Source of the DNA: AP-15 sp963737145
Lineage (GTDB): Bacteria; Pseudomonadota; Alphaproteobacteria; ATCC43930; CGMCC-115725
Length of the DNA stretch: 64,000 nt
Direction: 5' to 3'
NCBI GenBank assembly: GCA_963737145.1
Contig: CAVTRO010000007.1
Span: 1,364,001-1,428,000, forward strand
The notes beneath the pieces were generated by a model. That model saw only the letters and a program-made list of their open reading frames with translations. It had not been told where the DNA came from and made no database searches. Position 1 is the first letter of the stretch. Every line of letters begins with the position of its first letter. This document shows positions 9,195 to 18,690 of the stretch, in pieces. Position numbers and translations under genes: made by a program.

Positions 9195-9491
9195 GTGCCT
9201 CGCGTCGACAATTCGCCGACCAGTCAGATTATGGTTCCCGAGCAAAGTCGCGCGGCGCGTGCTTGGCTCGCTTGGTCGCAGGACGACCTTGCCAAACGAG
9301 CAAATGTGTCGGTCAACACGGTGCGAAACTTCGAGAAGGGACAGAAACCGCTGCATTCCAATAGCGTCGCCGCGATGAGACAGGCGCTAGAGATCGCTGG
9401 GATCAGAATACTTTTCGACAGCAGGGGTATCGCAGCGGGTATTATTCGGAAGGATGCGGATTTCGAAACACCGCGCGACAATCGGGCATAG
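9195..9491 (+). CDS. XRE-family transcriptional regulator
   Basis: A 98-aa single-domain Cro/CI-type HTH protein. The segment WSQDDLAKRANVSVNTVRNFE is the classic HTH_3 motif, followed by the conserved helix NSVAAMRQALEIAGI and a short tail ending ILFDSRG, common in small XRE regulators. The start used is a GTG at 9195, with GGAGGA at 9175-9180 somewhat far away; an ATG at 9231 is the alternative and leaves the HTH intact. Divergent from the DUF2130-HTH operon, so it probably controls that operon and itself through the palindrome at 9156-9165. Confidence 0.85.
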   Translation: MPRVDNSPTSQIMVPEQSRAARAWLAWSQDDLAKRANVSVNTVRNFEKGQKPLHSNSVAAMRQALEIAGIRILFDSRGIAAGIIRKDADFETPRDNRA

Positions 9492-10245
9492 CCCCAGATC
9501 TCCGTCAGTTTATAAAGTGGACCAAATCAGTCGCCGATACTTCCCATATTACCGAAACGGAACCAACCGATGCGGACCCACCGGGCGCTCCGTTTCGAGA
9601 GGCTCAGCTTCCCAAGACGCCATGCCCGGCTCCGAGGTGCCGTTCGGGATCAACTCAGTTCCATCGGGCGGCGTTGGTCGTGAGGGCTGACCTTCTGATC
9701 CGTTCAAATTCCAGAAGCTCTTGACCAAACCACGCCGCGTAAAGGCGTTTGCAAGATTTGTCGGGTCTCGACTAAATGGAGCCGAAGGCAAATGGTGTTG
9801 AGACTGTGAAAGACTTCTCCTCGGCGGAATCGTTATTCCAGTTTAAGATTTCCAAAATTAGCATTATTTCTTTTCTCGATGGATACTAACGTATTTACTG
9901 ATCTTCGCAATGTCTCTGACAGTCAGCAAGCCAATTCACGTGGTTGAACGCTGCTCAACGTAATTGGGCGGCGTGGTCGGCAAGGTCCATCGCACGCCAA
10001 CCCGCGCCCAACTCCTGGCTTCGATGGCATACCTCGGGGAGAAACAATCAGAAAGCAAGTGCGAAGCATATTATCGGATTCCGCACATCGGTCCCTCCCC
10101 GTGTGGTATGACGAGGCAACGAGCGCCGTGACGGTCGAACAGCGCGGCGGGCAGACATCTGCGATGATCAGCTACTACGAGCGGAGTTCGAGCGCTTGGC
10201 GGCGGCGACTGCTCTTGCCCGCAGTTCAATACAGAAGGAGAGACC
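9492..10245. other. intergenic stretch upstream of hsdM
   Basis: 754 bp without a convincing gene. It contains the first copy of the repeat that also follows the hsd cassette (9732-9767). A strong ribosome-binding site AAGGAGAG at 10235-10242 sets the GTG start of hsdM. The remaining short open frames lack protein-like composition. Confidence 0.55.
9732..9767 (+). repeat. direct repeat, left copy, flanking the hsd cassette
   Basis: ACGCCGCGT, then AGGCGTTTGC, then AGATTTGTC, then GGTC, 36 bp in all, matches 18763-18797 with about four differences in the same orientation. The two copies bracket hsdM-hsdS-hsdR, the metallopeptidase and the 311-aa gene. Confidence 0.65.
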
Positions 10246-12648
10246 GTGGCCCTCAAGAAATCCGAACTTTACTCATCGCTGTGGTCGAGCTGCGACGAAC
10301 TACGCGGCGGCATGGATGCGAGCCAGTATAAGGATTATGTCCTCGTCCTGCTCTTCATCAAATACGTCAGCGACAAATACGCTGGGGTGCCCTACGCACC
10401 CATCGAGATTCCCGAAGGCGCGAGCTTCAAGGGTATGGTCGCGCTGAAGGGCAAGCCGGACATCGGAGATCAGATCAACAAAAAGATCGTCGCCCCATTG
10501 GCGAATGCCAACAAGCTGTCCGACATGCCGGACTTCAACGACCCCACGAAGCTCGGCGACGGAAAGGAAAAAGTCGACCGCCTCACCAACTTGATCACCA
10601 TCTTCGAGAATCCTGCCCTCGATTTCTCGAAGAACCGCGCTGATGGCGACGACATCCTGGGCGACGCCTACGAATACCTGATGCGGCATTTCGCCACCGA
10701 GAGTGGCAAGAGCAAGGGGCAGTTCTATACCCCCGCGGAGGTGAGCCGGGTCATCGCGCAGATTATTGGCATTCATGACGCGAAAACCAGTAACGATACC
10801 ACCGTCTATGACCCCACCTGTGGCTCCGGGTCGCTGTTGCTGAAGGTTGCGGACGAGGCCCACACTCCCGTCACCCTCTATGGGCAGGACAAGGATGCCA
10901 GCACCGCTGGCCTCGCCCGCATGAATATGATCCTGCACAACAACCCAACTGCGCTCATCGTGCAGGGCAACTCGATCACGGACCCCAAGTTCAAGGATAA
11001 CCTCTACGCGCTCAAGACCTTCGATTACGTCGTCGCCAATCCGCCGTTCAGCGACAAGCGATGGAATACCGGCCTCGATCCGCTCAACGACCCGTATGAG
11101 CGTTTCAAGCATTTCGGCGTGCCCCCGAACAAGCAGGGCGACTATGCCTACCTGCTGCACATCGTCCGTTCGCTCAAGAGCACGGGCCAGGGCGCGTGCA
11201 TTCTGCCGCATGGCGTTCTGTTTCGTGGCAATGCCGAGGCGGACATTCGCCGGAACCTTGTCCGCAGACGCTACGTCAAGGGAATCATCGGTCTGCCGCC
11301 GAACCTTTTCTATGGCACCGGCATCCCCGCATGCATCGTCGTCATCGACAAGCACGACGCGCACGCCCGCAAGGGCATTTTTATGATCGATGCAAGCCAG
11401 GGCTTTATGAAAGACGGCCCCAAAAACCGTCTTCGTTCACAAGACATGCATAAGATCGTGGACGTTTTCAACAAGCATCTCGAAGTCCCGAAATATGCCC
11501 GTATCGTCTCCTTCGAGGAGATCGAGAAGAACGACTTCAACCTCAACCTTCCTCGCTACATCGACAGTCAAACGCCTGAGGACATCCAGGACATCGAAGG
11601 GCACTTGAAGGGCGGTATTCCGGTCGTCGACATTGATGCACTCCATCGCTATTGGGCCGTGTGTCCGCAGCTCCGTCAGGTCTTGTTCAAACCGAACCGG
11701 CCCGGCTATCTCGATCTCGCCGTGGACAAGGCCGAGATCAAATCAGCGATATACGAACACCGCGAGTTCACCGGCCTAATCGCCCGCATGAACTCCGTGT
11801 TCGCCGATTGGCGACAGAGGACCGCTACGACGCTTCGGCATTTGAATATCGACTTCCATCCAAAGGAGGTCATAGTCAGGCTCGCCGAGGATTTGCTCGC
11901 CCATTACGCCGGTAAGCCTCTGATCGATAACTACGACATTTATCAGCACCTTCTGGATTATTGGGCGGACGCGATGCAGGACGACTGCTATCTGATCGCA
12001 GCCGATGGCTGGAAGGCCGATACCAGCCGCATCATCGAGAAGGACAAGAAGGGCAAGGAGAAGGACAAGGGCTGGACCTGCGATCTCGTGCCTAAAAGCC
12101 TTATCGTCGGTCGTTACTTCGCCAAGGAGCAGGAGGACATCGACAAGCTCGCGGTCGAACTGGAAAGCGTTAACGCCCGCATGACTGAGCTGGAAGAAGA
12201 AAACGGCAGCGAAGAGGGCACATTCTCCGAACTCGACAAGGTGAACAAGGCCAATGTCACTGCCCGCCTGAAGGAGATCAAAGGCGATAAGGAGGCCAAG
12301 AACGAAGCCACCGTGCTGAATGAGTGGCTAAAGCTCGCCGGGGACGAGGCTGATTTCAAAAAGGCCCTGAAGAACGCCGAGGCCGTGCTCGATGCGAAGG
12401 CTTACGCCAAATACCCCAGGCTCACCGAGGCGGAAGTCAAGACGCTGGTCGTGGACGACAAATGGCTCGGCACGCTCGACACTGCCATCCGCGGCGAGAT
12501 GGATCGCATCAGCCAGGGCCTCACCGAGCGTGTAAAGGTATTGGCCGAGCGCTACCAAACCCCGATGCCCGAGCAGGTTCACGCAGTTGCCGAGCTGGAG
12601 GCGAAAGTGAATCGGCACCTGGAGAGAATGGGATTCGTATGGCACTGA
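10246..12648 (+). CDS. hsdM: type I restriction-modification methyltransferase subunit
   Basis: An 800-aa HsdM. It forms the modification core with HsdS and methylates adenine within the target chosen by HsdS. The N-terminal HsdM_N helical domain (KSELYSSLWSSCDELRGGMD) leads to the N6-adenine methyltransferase domain with GQFYTPAEVSRVI (159-171), the SAM-binding motif DPTCGSG (189-195) and the catalytic NPPF (265-268). About 300 extra residues follow the usual HsdM length. They hold lysine/glutamate-rich, probably coiled-coil segments (about 585-720), as in the larger HsdM class. The start is GTG 10246 with AAGGAGAG 4 bp before. It overlaps hsdS by 10 bp. Confidence 0.95.
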   Translation: MALKKSELYSSLWSSCDELRGGMDASQYKDYVLVLLFIKYVSDKYAGVPYAPIEIPEGASFKGMVALKGKPDIGDQINKKIVAPLANANKLSDMPDFNDPTKLGDGKEKVDRLTNLITIFENPALDFSKNRADGDDILGDAYEYLMRHFATESGKSKGQFYTPAEVSRVIAQIIGIHDAKTSNDTTVYDPTCGSGSLLLKVADEAHTPVTLYGQDKDASTAGLARMNMILHNNPTALIVQGNSITDPKFKDNLYALKTFDYVVANPPFSDKRWNTGLDPLNDPYERFKHFGVPPNKQGDYAYLLHIVRSLKSTGQGACILPHGVLFRGNAEADIRRNLVRRRYVKGIIGLPPNLFYGTGIPACIVVIDKHDAHARKGIFMIDASQGFMKDGPKNRLRSQDMHKIVDVFNKHLEVPKYARIVSFEEIEKNDFNLNLPRYIDSQTPEDIQDIEGHLKGGIPVVDIDALHRYWAVCPQLRQVLFKPNRPGYLDLAVDKAEIKSAIYEHREFTGLIARMNSVFADWRQRTATTLRHLNIDFHPKEVIVRLAEDLLAHYAGKPLIDNYDIYQHLLDYWADAMQDDCYLIAADGWKADTSRIIEKDKKGKEKDKGWTCDLVPKSLIVGRYFAKEQEDIDKLAVELESVNARMTELEEENGSEEGTFSELDKVNKANVTARLKEIKGDKEAKNEATVLNEWLKLAGDEADFKKALKNAEAVLDAKAYAKYPRLTEAEVKTLVVDDKWLGTLDTAIRGEMDRISQGLTERVKVLAERYQTPMPEQVHAVAELEAKVNRHLERMGFVWH

Positions 12649-13934
12649 CCCCCGGTTACAAGCACACCGAGGTGGGGATAATCCCGGAGGATTGGGATGC
12701 GCCCAATCTCGGCGCGATCTTGAGGTCAATGCAACTTGGCGGAAACTACAAGAACAGTGAAAGAGAAACAAGTTGGCCTCTTATCAAAATGGGAAACCTT
12801 GGGCGGGGTAGCATCAAGCTCGACAAAGTCGAGTTTATAGATTCCTCTCAGCCTCCCGCAAGTAAGGACAGGTTAAAGAAAGGAGACATTCTCTTTAACA
12901 CGAGGAACACACTCGACCTCGTTGGGAAGGTGGTAATCTGGCGTAATGAGCTGCCGGAGGCTTATTTCAACTCGAATCTTATGAGAATGGAGTTTGATGA
13001 GAGTCAGGTCGCCTCCAAATTCTTCATGAACTATATCCTGAACACTCCGCGGTCACTCAAAGCTCTGCGGGAAATTGCGATTGGAACAACGAGTGTCGCT
13101 GCGATTTACAGTAGGGATTTGGTTAAGCTGAAGGTCCCACTGCCCACCAAAGCCGAACAAGAGGCCATGGCCAAAGCCCTGAGTGATGCGGATGCCCTCA
13201 TTGAATCGCTTGAGCAACTCATTGCCAAAAAACGCCACCTCAAACACGGAGCTATGCAGGAATTGCTCACCGGCAAAAAGCGTCTGCCGGGGTTCGTAGT
13301 CAAAGAAGATTACAAGCAGACCGAGGTCGGGGTGATCCCCGAAGATTGGAGAACGATGAGGCTCCAAAGCCTTTTGAGCCAGCCCGCTACATACGGAGTT
13401 GTGAAGGCCGGTATATTTCAAGGTCGGGGGATTCCGATGTTGCGAGGGGGCGACATCAAAGGCGGTCGAGTAAATACGGACCTACCGTTGATCAGTCGGG
13501 AGAAAAGTGCCGAGTATCAACGCACTGTCCTGAGGCATGGGGATGTTGTCATTGCGCTCGTTGGGTATCCCGGTGAGGCTGCGGTTATACCTGAAGCCTT
13601 GGGAGGTGCGAATATTTCCCGCGCGGTCGGCTTACTACGACCAAGTAATGCGTTAAATGCTGGATTCCTGACCTGCTATCTAAACTCAAGCTCTGGGCGG
13701 AAAGAGTTTCTGAAGCCTGGGGCCGGGTCTGCTCAGATGGTTGTGAATCTGAGGGATCTAAACCTGCTCTGGGTTCCCCTCCCGCCCACCAAATCTGAAC
13801 AGGGAGCCATTGCAGAGGCCCTCTCCGACGTGGACGCGGAGATCGGCGGGCTGGAAGCCAAGCTGGCCAAGGCCCGTCAGGTTAAACAAGGCATGATGCA
13901 GGAACTACTCACCGGAAGGATTTGGCTGGTATGA
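12639..13934 (+). CDS. hsdS: type I restriction-modification specificity subunit
   Basis: A 431-aa HsdS that sets the bipartite DNA target for the complex. Two target-recognition domains each start with the same phrase (TEVGIIPEDWDA near residue 8, TEVGVIPEDWRT near 228). Each is followed by a conserved helical spacer ending MQELLTGKKRLPGF and MQELLTGRIWLV, so the internal duplication is plain. I place the start at the ATG at 12639, inside the hsdM 3' end, because the conserved protein starts with MALTPGYKHTEVG; the longer upstream frame is an antisense-like shadow of hsdM. Base composition is slightly AT-richer in the two recognition domains, as is usual. Confidence 0.95.
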   Translation: MALTPGYKHTEVGIIPEDWDAPNLGAILRSMQLGGNYKNSERETSWPLIKMGNLGRGSIKLDKVEFIDSSQPPASKDRLKKGDILFNTRNTLDLVGKVVIWRNELPEAYFNSNLMRMEFDESQVASKFFMNYILNTPRSLKALREIAIGTTSVAAIYSRDLVKLKVPLPTKAEQEAMAKALSDADALIESLEQLIAKKRHLKHGAMQELLTGKKRLPGFVVKEDYKQTEVGVIPEDWRTMRLQSLLSQPATYGVVKAGIFQGRGIPMLRGGDIKGGRVNTDLPLISREKSAEYQRTVLRHGDVVIALVGYPGEAAVIPEALGGANISRAVGLLRPSNALNAGFLTCYLNSSSGRKEFLKPGAGSAQMVVNLRDLNLLWVPLPPTKSEQGAIAEALSDVDAEIGGLEAKLAKARQVKQGMMQELLTGRIWLV

Positions 13935-13974
13935 CGAGCTATTATCGCGTCATGCTTGGCCGCAAGAGCCTGAT

Positions 13975-16900
13975 ATGAGCGACATCGGCACGCCCGAACG
14001 CACCACGCAGAACCGCGTTATCGCCTTGTTCCGCGACGAGCTGGGCTACCGCTATCTGAGAGATTGGGCTGACCGTGACGGCAACAGCAACATCGAGGAA
14101 GGGTTGCTCGCGGCTTACTTGACCCGAAATGGCTATAGCGCAGCGCAAATCGGCAGCGCCATCTACAAGCTGCGCACCGAAGCGGACAACCACAGCCGCG
14201 GTCTCTACGGCAACAACAAGGCCGTCTACGACCTACTGCGATATGGCGTGCCGGTGAAGATCGAGGCGGGCAAGGTCACCGAAACCGCCCACCTCATCAA
14301 CTGGCGGGAGCCGGAGAAGAACGATTTCGCCATCGCAAAAGAGGTTACACTTCGGGGCAGCCAGGAGCGACGCCCCGACATTGTGCTCTATGTGAACGGC
14401 ATCGCCATCGGTGTCGTGGAACTGAAAAACAGCCGTATCAGCATCGGCCAGGGCATCCGGCAGAACCTTTCCAACCAGCAGCCCGAGTTCAACGCTTGGT
14501 TCTTCAGCTCGGTGCAGTTCATCTTTGCTGGCAATGACTCCGAGGGCCTGCAATATGGCACGATACTTACGCCCGAAAAGTATTTCCTGAAGTGGAAGGA
14601 GGACGAGCAGAACGATACCCGGTTCAAACTGGATAAATATCTACTCAAATTGTGTCGCAAGGATCGGCTGATCGAGCTGATGCACGACTTTGTTCTCTTC
14701 GACGGCGGAATCAAGAAGCTCCCTCGGGCGCACCAGTATTTCGGAATCAAGGCCGCTCAAAAGCATGTGCAAGCCCAAAAGGGCGGCATTATTTGGCACA
14801 CGCAGGGTAGCGGTAAGAGCATCGTCATGGTGCTCCTGGCGAAATGGACTCTGGAGAATAATCCAAATGCTCGTGTAGCAATCGTCACTGACCGCGACGA
14901 GTTGGACAAACAGATTGAGCGGGTTTTCACCGAGGTAGGAGAGCCGATCAAGCGAACCAGTAGCGGGCGCGGCCTAATGAGGCAGCTCGGGCAAGCCACG
15001 CCTCGTCTTTTGTGTTCGCTGGTTCACAAATTCGGTCGGAGAGATATCGAGGACTTCGAGGCATTCATCAAGGAACTGGAGTCCCAGCCGAGCAAAACGG
15101 TGGGAGAGGTATTCGTCTTTGTGGATGAGTGCCATCGGACGCAGAGCGGCAGATTGCACCGTGTGATGAAGGCGATGATGCCCAACGCGGTGTTCGTCGG
15201 CTTTACCGGCACGCCTTTGCTCGCAAAGGACAGACGGACGAGCTTCGAGGTCTTCGGCGGCTACATTCATACCTACAAGTTCAGCGAAGGCGTGGAAGAC
15301 GAGGTGGTTCTCGACCTCGTATATGAGGCGAGAGACATCAACCAGCGCCTCGGTTCCGAAGACAAGATCGACGCATGGTTCGAGGCCAAGACCAAGGGGC
15401 TTAACGACTGGCAAAAGGACGAGCTGAGAAAACAGTGGGGCACAATGCAGAAAGTGCTCAGCTCACGCTCACGAATGGATCAGGTGGTAAACGATATTGT
15501 CCACGATTTTGGTGTGCAACGGCGACTTTCGAGCGAACGCGGCAACGCCATCCTGATCGCGTCGAGCATCCACGACGCGTGCAGATATTTTGAGTTGTTT
15601 CAGAAAACTCCGTTAAAGGGCAAGTGCGCAGTAATAACCTCTTACAACCCACAGGCACGGGACATCACACTGGAGGAAACGGGCGCAAACACCGAGACGG
15701 AAAAGCAATTCATCTACAACACCTATGCTGACTTACTCAAAGGGGTTGATGCCAAGCCCGGCATGACCAAGACCGAGACCTACGAGGAGAGCGCGAAATC
15801 TCAGTTCATTAGAGAACCGGCGAACATGAAGCTGCTGGTCGTTGTGGACAAGCTACTCACCGGCTTCGATGCACCGCCTTGCACCTATCTCTATATCGAT
15901 AAGTCAATGCAGGATCACAGTCTGTTCCAGGCCATCTGCCGCACCAATCGGCTGGACGGCGAGGACAAGGACTTTGGGCACATCGTCGACTACAAGGATC
16001 TGTTCAAAAAGGTCGAGAATGCCATCGGTGTCTACAGTTCGGAACTGGATCACAGCGCGGGCGGAGTGGAACCGGAGGTGCTCGTTCAGGACCGGCTAAA
16101 GAAGGGCCGGGAACGCCTGGACAATGCGCTGGAGACTCTCGTGCTCTTGTGCGAGCCGGTAGAGCCGCCCAAAGGCGAGCTGGAGCATATTCATTACTTC
16201 TGCGGCAATACCGAGATTCCATCAGACTTGCAAGAGCGGGAGCCGCAACGTGCCGCGCTCTACAAAGCAGCCGTATCCTTCGTGCGTGCCTACGCCAACA
16301 TTGCCGACGAACTGGAATTTGCCGGATACAGTAATGTAGACATCGCTCGGATCAAGCAGCAGCTCAATCACTATCTAAATGTCCGCGAAATCGTCCGCAT
16401 GGCCAGCGGGGAAAGCCTCGACCTGAAGCCCTTCGAGGCAGACATGCGGCACTTGATCGACACATACATCGAAGCCGAGAAATCACGGAAGATTTCGCCT
16501 TTCGACGACATGAGCCTACTCGATCTGATCGTAAAGACCGGCATTGCTGATGCGATAGCGACCCGGTTGGAAAACATGAAGGGCAACAAGGATGCCGTTG
16601 CCGAAACGATCGAGAACAACGTCCGCAGCAAAATCATCAAGGAGCATCTGACCGACCCGGCCTACTACGAGAAAATGTCCGAGCTTCTGGACGAGATTAT
16701 CGCGGCAAGGAAGGCTAAAGCCGTCGAGTATGAAGAATATTTGAATCACATCGCCGAGCTGGCGAAGAGAGTTGAGGCCGGGCAGGCAAGTGAGACGCCT
16801 GAGACGCTGGACACGCCGGGGAAACGCGCGCTGTTCAACAACCTTAACCAAATTGAAGAACTGGCATTGAGAATCGACGAAACTATCAAGAAGACGCGTC

Positions 16901-17025
16901 CAGACGATTGGCGTGGTGTTCAAGCCAAGGAGCGCGTCATCAAGGCGGCGTTGTATGGGGTATTGCAGGATGCCGCCAAAGTGGAGCGCATCTTCCTCAT
17001 CGTCAAGGCGCAGAAGGAATATTGA
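13975..17025 (+). CDS. hsdR: type I restriction endonuclease, motor/nuclease subunit
   Basis: A 1016-aa HsdR, which translocates DNA and cuts it when the complex meets unmethylated target. The N-terminal nuclease domain has Asp135 (RRPDIVLY) and Glu149-x-Lys151 (VVELKNS). The SF2 helicase motor has Walker A TQGSGKS (276-282), the DECH box (384-387), then VGFTGTPL and the second RecA lobe with the ICRTNRLDG motif. A C-terminal helical region contacts HsdM. It is full length with no stop or frameshift, so the system appears active. It starts 40 bp after hsdS and its stop shares one base with the metallopeptidase ATG. Confidence 0.95.
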   Translation: MSDIGTPERTTQNRVIALFRDELGYRYLRDWADRDGNSNIEEGLLAAYLTRNGYSAAQIGSAIYKLRTEADNHSRGLYGNNKAVYDLLRYGVPVKIEAGKVTETAHLINWREPEKNDFAIAKEVTLRGSQERRPDIVLYVNGIAIGVVELKNSRISIGQGIRQNLSNQQPEFNAWFFSSVQFIFAGNDSEGLQYGTILTPEKYFLKWKEDEQNDTRFKLDKYLLKLCRKDRLIELMHDFVLFDGGIKKLPRAHQYFGIKAAQKHVQAQKGGIIWHTQGSGKSIVMVLLAKWTLENNPNARVAIVTDRDELDKQIERVFTEVGEPIKRTSSGRGLMRQLGQATPRLLCSLVHKFGRRDIEDFEAFIKELESQPSKTVGEVFVFVDECHRTQSGRLHRVMKAMMPNAVFVGFTGTPLLAKDRRTSFEVFGGYIHTYKFSEGVEDEVVLDLVYEARDINQRLGSEDKIDAWFEAKTKGLNDWQKDELRKQWGTMQKVLSSRSRMDQVVNDIVHDFGVQRRLSSERGNAILIASSIHDACRYFELFQKTPLKGKCAVITSYNPQARDITLEETGANTETEKQFIYNTYADLLKGVDAKPGMTKTETYEESAKSQFIREPANMKLLVVVDKLLTGFDAPPCTYLYIDKSMQDHSLFQAICRTNRLDGEDKDFGHIVDYKDLFKKVENAIGVYSSELDHSAGGVEPEVLVQDRLKKGRERLDNALETLVLLCEPVEPPKGELEHIHYFCGNTEIPSDLQEREPQRAALYKAAVSFVRAYANIADELEFAGYSNVDIARIKQQLNHYLNVREIVRMASGESLDLKPFEADMRHLIDTYIEAEKSRKISPFDDMSLLDLIVKTGIADAIATRLENMKGNKDAVAETIENNVRSKIIKEHLTDPAYYEKMSELLDEIIAARKAKAVEYEEYLNHIAELAKRVEAGQASETPETLDTPGKRALFNNLNQIEELALRIDETIKKTRPDDWRGVQAKERVIKAALYGVLQDAAKVERIFLIVKAQKEY

Positions 17026-17741
17026 TGGTGACGCAGCTTCAGCTTGGTGAGATAGCGGTGGAAGTGGTCCTCAAGGACATCAAGAACATCCACCTCAGCG
17101 TCTATCCCCCGTCTGGCAAGGTTCGCATTTCGGCCCCCTCGCGTATGACCCTCGATACAATTCGCGTTTTTGCGATTTCCAAATTGGGCTGGATCAAGCA
17201 GCAGCAGGAGAAGCTGCGTCGGCAGGAGCGCGAGACGCCGCGCGAGTATCTGGATCGTGAGAGCCACTTCGTCTGGGGGAAACGTTATCTCCTCAAGGTG
17301 ATCGCGTGCAATGAACGCCCGTCTGTGGAATTGAAACACAGCCAGATGTTTCTGCGGTCGCCTTCAGGGACTCCTGACAACAAGAAACAAGCGGTCGTCG
17401 AGGCATGGTATCGAGAGCAGATTAGAAGGGCCGTGCCATCGTTGATCGCAAAGTGGGAGCCAGTGATAGGCGTGAAGGTGGAGAAGTTCTTTGTGCAAAA
17501 AATGAAGACTAAATGGGGAAGCTGCAACTCCGCGTCTAAGAGCATCCGTGTCAATACCGATCTCGCGAAGAAGCCACCGCAATGTCTTGAATATATAGTG
17601 GTGCATGAAATGGTGCACCTTGTCGTACGTTATCACAATGACCAATTTACTGGCATCCTGGATAGGTGTTTACCAGGATGGAGGCCGTCACGACAGATGC
17701 TCAATAATGCTCCGCTTGCTCATGCAGACTGGACGTATTGA
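17025..17741 (+). CDS. YgjP/DUF45-like zinc metallopeptidase
   Basis: A 238-aa protein of the YgjP (DUF45, M48-like) family. The C-terminal half carries HEMVHLVVRYHN, a HExxH zinc site with the further His expected of the family, preceded by KMKTKWGSCNS, the conserved WGSC patch. The N-terminal half is a beta-rich domain. Such proteins are common next to type I restriction genes, where their role is unclear (a housekeeping protease or regulator of HsdR has been suggested). The start at 17025 overlaps the hsdR stop by one base (TGATG), so it is translated with the hsd operon. Confidence 0.88.
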   Translation: MVTQLQLGEIAVEVVLKDIKNIHLSVYPPSGKVRISAPSRMTLDTIRVFAISKLGWIKQQQEKLRRQERETPREYLDRESHFVWGKRYLLKVIACNERPSVELKHSQMFLRSPSGTPDNKKQAVVEAWYREQIRRAVPSLIAKWEPVIGVKVEKFFVQKMKTKWGSCNSASKSIRVNTDLAKKPPQCLEYIVVHEMVHLVVRYHNDQFTGILDRCLPGWRPSRQMLNNAPLAHADWTY

Positions 17742-17754
17742 CAATAGTGCGGTC

Positions 17755-18690
17755 CTACGGAGCCGGGATTTCCGATTCATCCGCGAATTTCTGAAAAAGG
17801 AGGTGTGCTATGTTGCCGGACTTGTCTCGCACAGGGTAGAACCAGACCCACACCGGATCTGGCAAGTCCATTGCCGCTAAGATCTGGGGATTGGCGGTAG
17901 GTCTCAAGAGGGGATGCACCATGAATTGGAATGGTGCTATTCGCCAGGGTAGCCTGACCTTGCCCCACCCGGTCTCTACGTTGTATTGAATGAACTTAGC
18001 ATTCGTGAGTTCTGGCAGAGCATCGATTTTATTGCCCTTCAGGCTTTCGGCTGTCTGTTCATCCATATATAGGACCGGTTCTTCTCGGTTTATCGATAAG
18101 GTCATAAAACTCGCACTACTCGAAGTAGGGCGCGCCATATCTATGAGAGAGGGTCGGAGTTTGGACGCAAGAGCACGCACGCGCTGTTCAGGGACACCAG
18201 ACAATTCTTGTTCAAAATGGGCTATCAGGGCCAGTTGCTGCCGCTCGGAAGCTTCCTTGGTCTTAATCGCTGCTACCGCGACATCCCGCATAGCCTCGAC
18301 AGTGACTTGGGTGGTCTTTTCACGTTCGAGTTCTACTGATTGACGCAAAATAGGATCGACATCTGATTTTTTCTCCCCGACCAATTTTCCAGTGATCCAC
18401 GCGACCATAGCCGAGAGCGGCGCTTTCAGGATTTTGGCAGCGCTCTCTGGGCCTATAGCTGCTAATATGTGCTCGATACCGAACGTAAAACTTCCGGGCC
18501 GAGACGGAAGTAGCTCAAACTTCGCGCGGGCAGATGTCGCGTGCTCGACGATAGCACCGCTAACACGAAAATTCTCTAGCGTGTAGATGAAACGAGCGAC
18601 TCCGTATAATGCTCGGCCAGCATCATAAAGATCTAAGACATTACGCTCGGCATCTGCGCCGTAGTAGGTTACTTCGATGCGGTCAGGCAT
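17755..18690 (-). CDS. unknown 311-aa protein beside the hsd operon
   Basis: A full-length open frame with good protein composition, convergent with the hsd operon (13 bp between ends). I do not recognise the family with confidence. The N-terminal third begins IEVTYYGADAERN and includes DAGRALYGVARFIYTLENF, resembling the opening of uncharacterised mobile-element proteins that pair a small alpha/beta domain with a membrane-proximal helix. Residues 85-120 have a hydrophobic, amphipathic stretch (APLSAMVAWITGKLVGE). A charged helical region runs from 125 to 190, and the C-terminal 100 residues look beta-rich. Its position inside the repeat-bounded cassette suggests a defence or regulatory role, which is inference. 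Confidence 0.65.
   Translation of the reverse strand: MPDRIEVTYYGADAERNVLDLYDAGRALYGVARFIYTLENFRVSGAIVEHATSARAKFELLPSRPGSFTFGIEHILAAIGPESAAKILKAPLSAMVAWITGKLVGEKKSDVDPILRQSVELEREKTTQVTVEAMRDVAVAAIKTKEASERQQLALIAHFEQELSGVPEQRVRALASKLRPSLIDMARPTSSSASFMTLSINREEPVLYMDEQTAESLKGNKIDALPELTNAKFIQYNVETGWGKVRLPWRIAPFQFMVHPLLRPTANPQILAAMDLPDPVWVWFYPVRDKSGNIAHLLFQKFADESEIPAP

Noticed and set aside
10059..10331. 90-codon frame upstream of hsdM
   Set aside because: It runs out of frame into the hsdM start and turns into Arg-rich shadow sequence.
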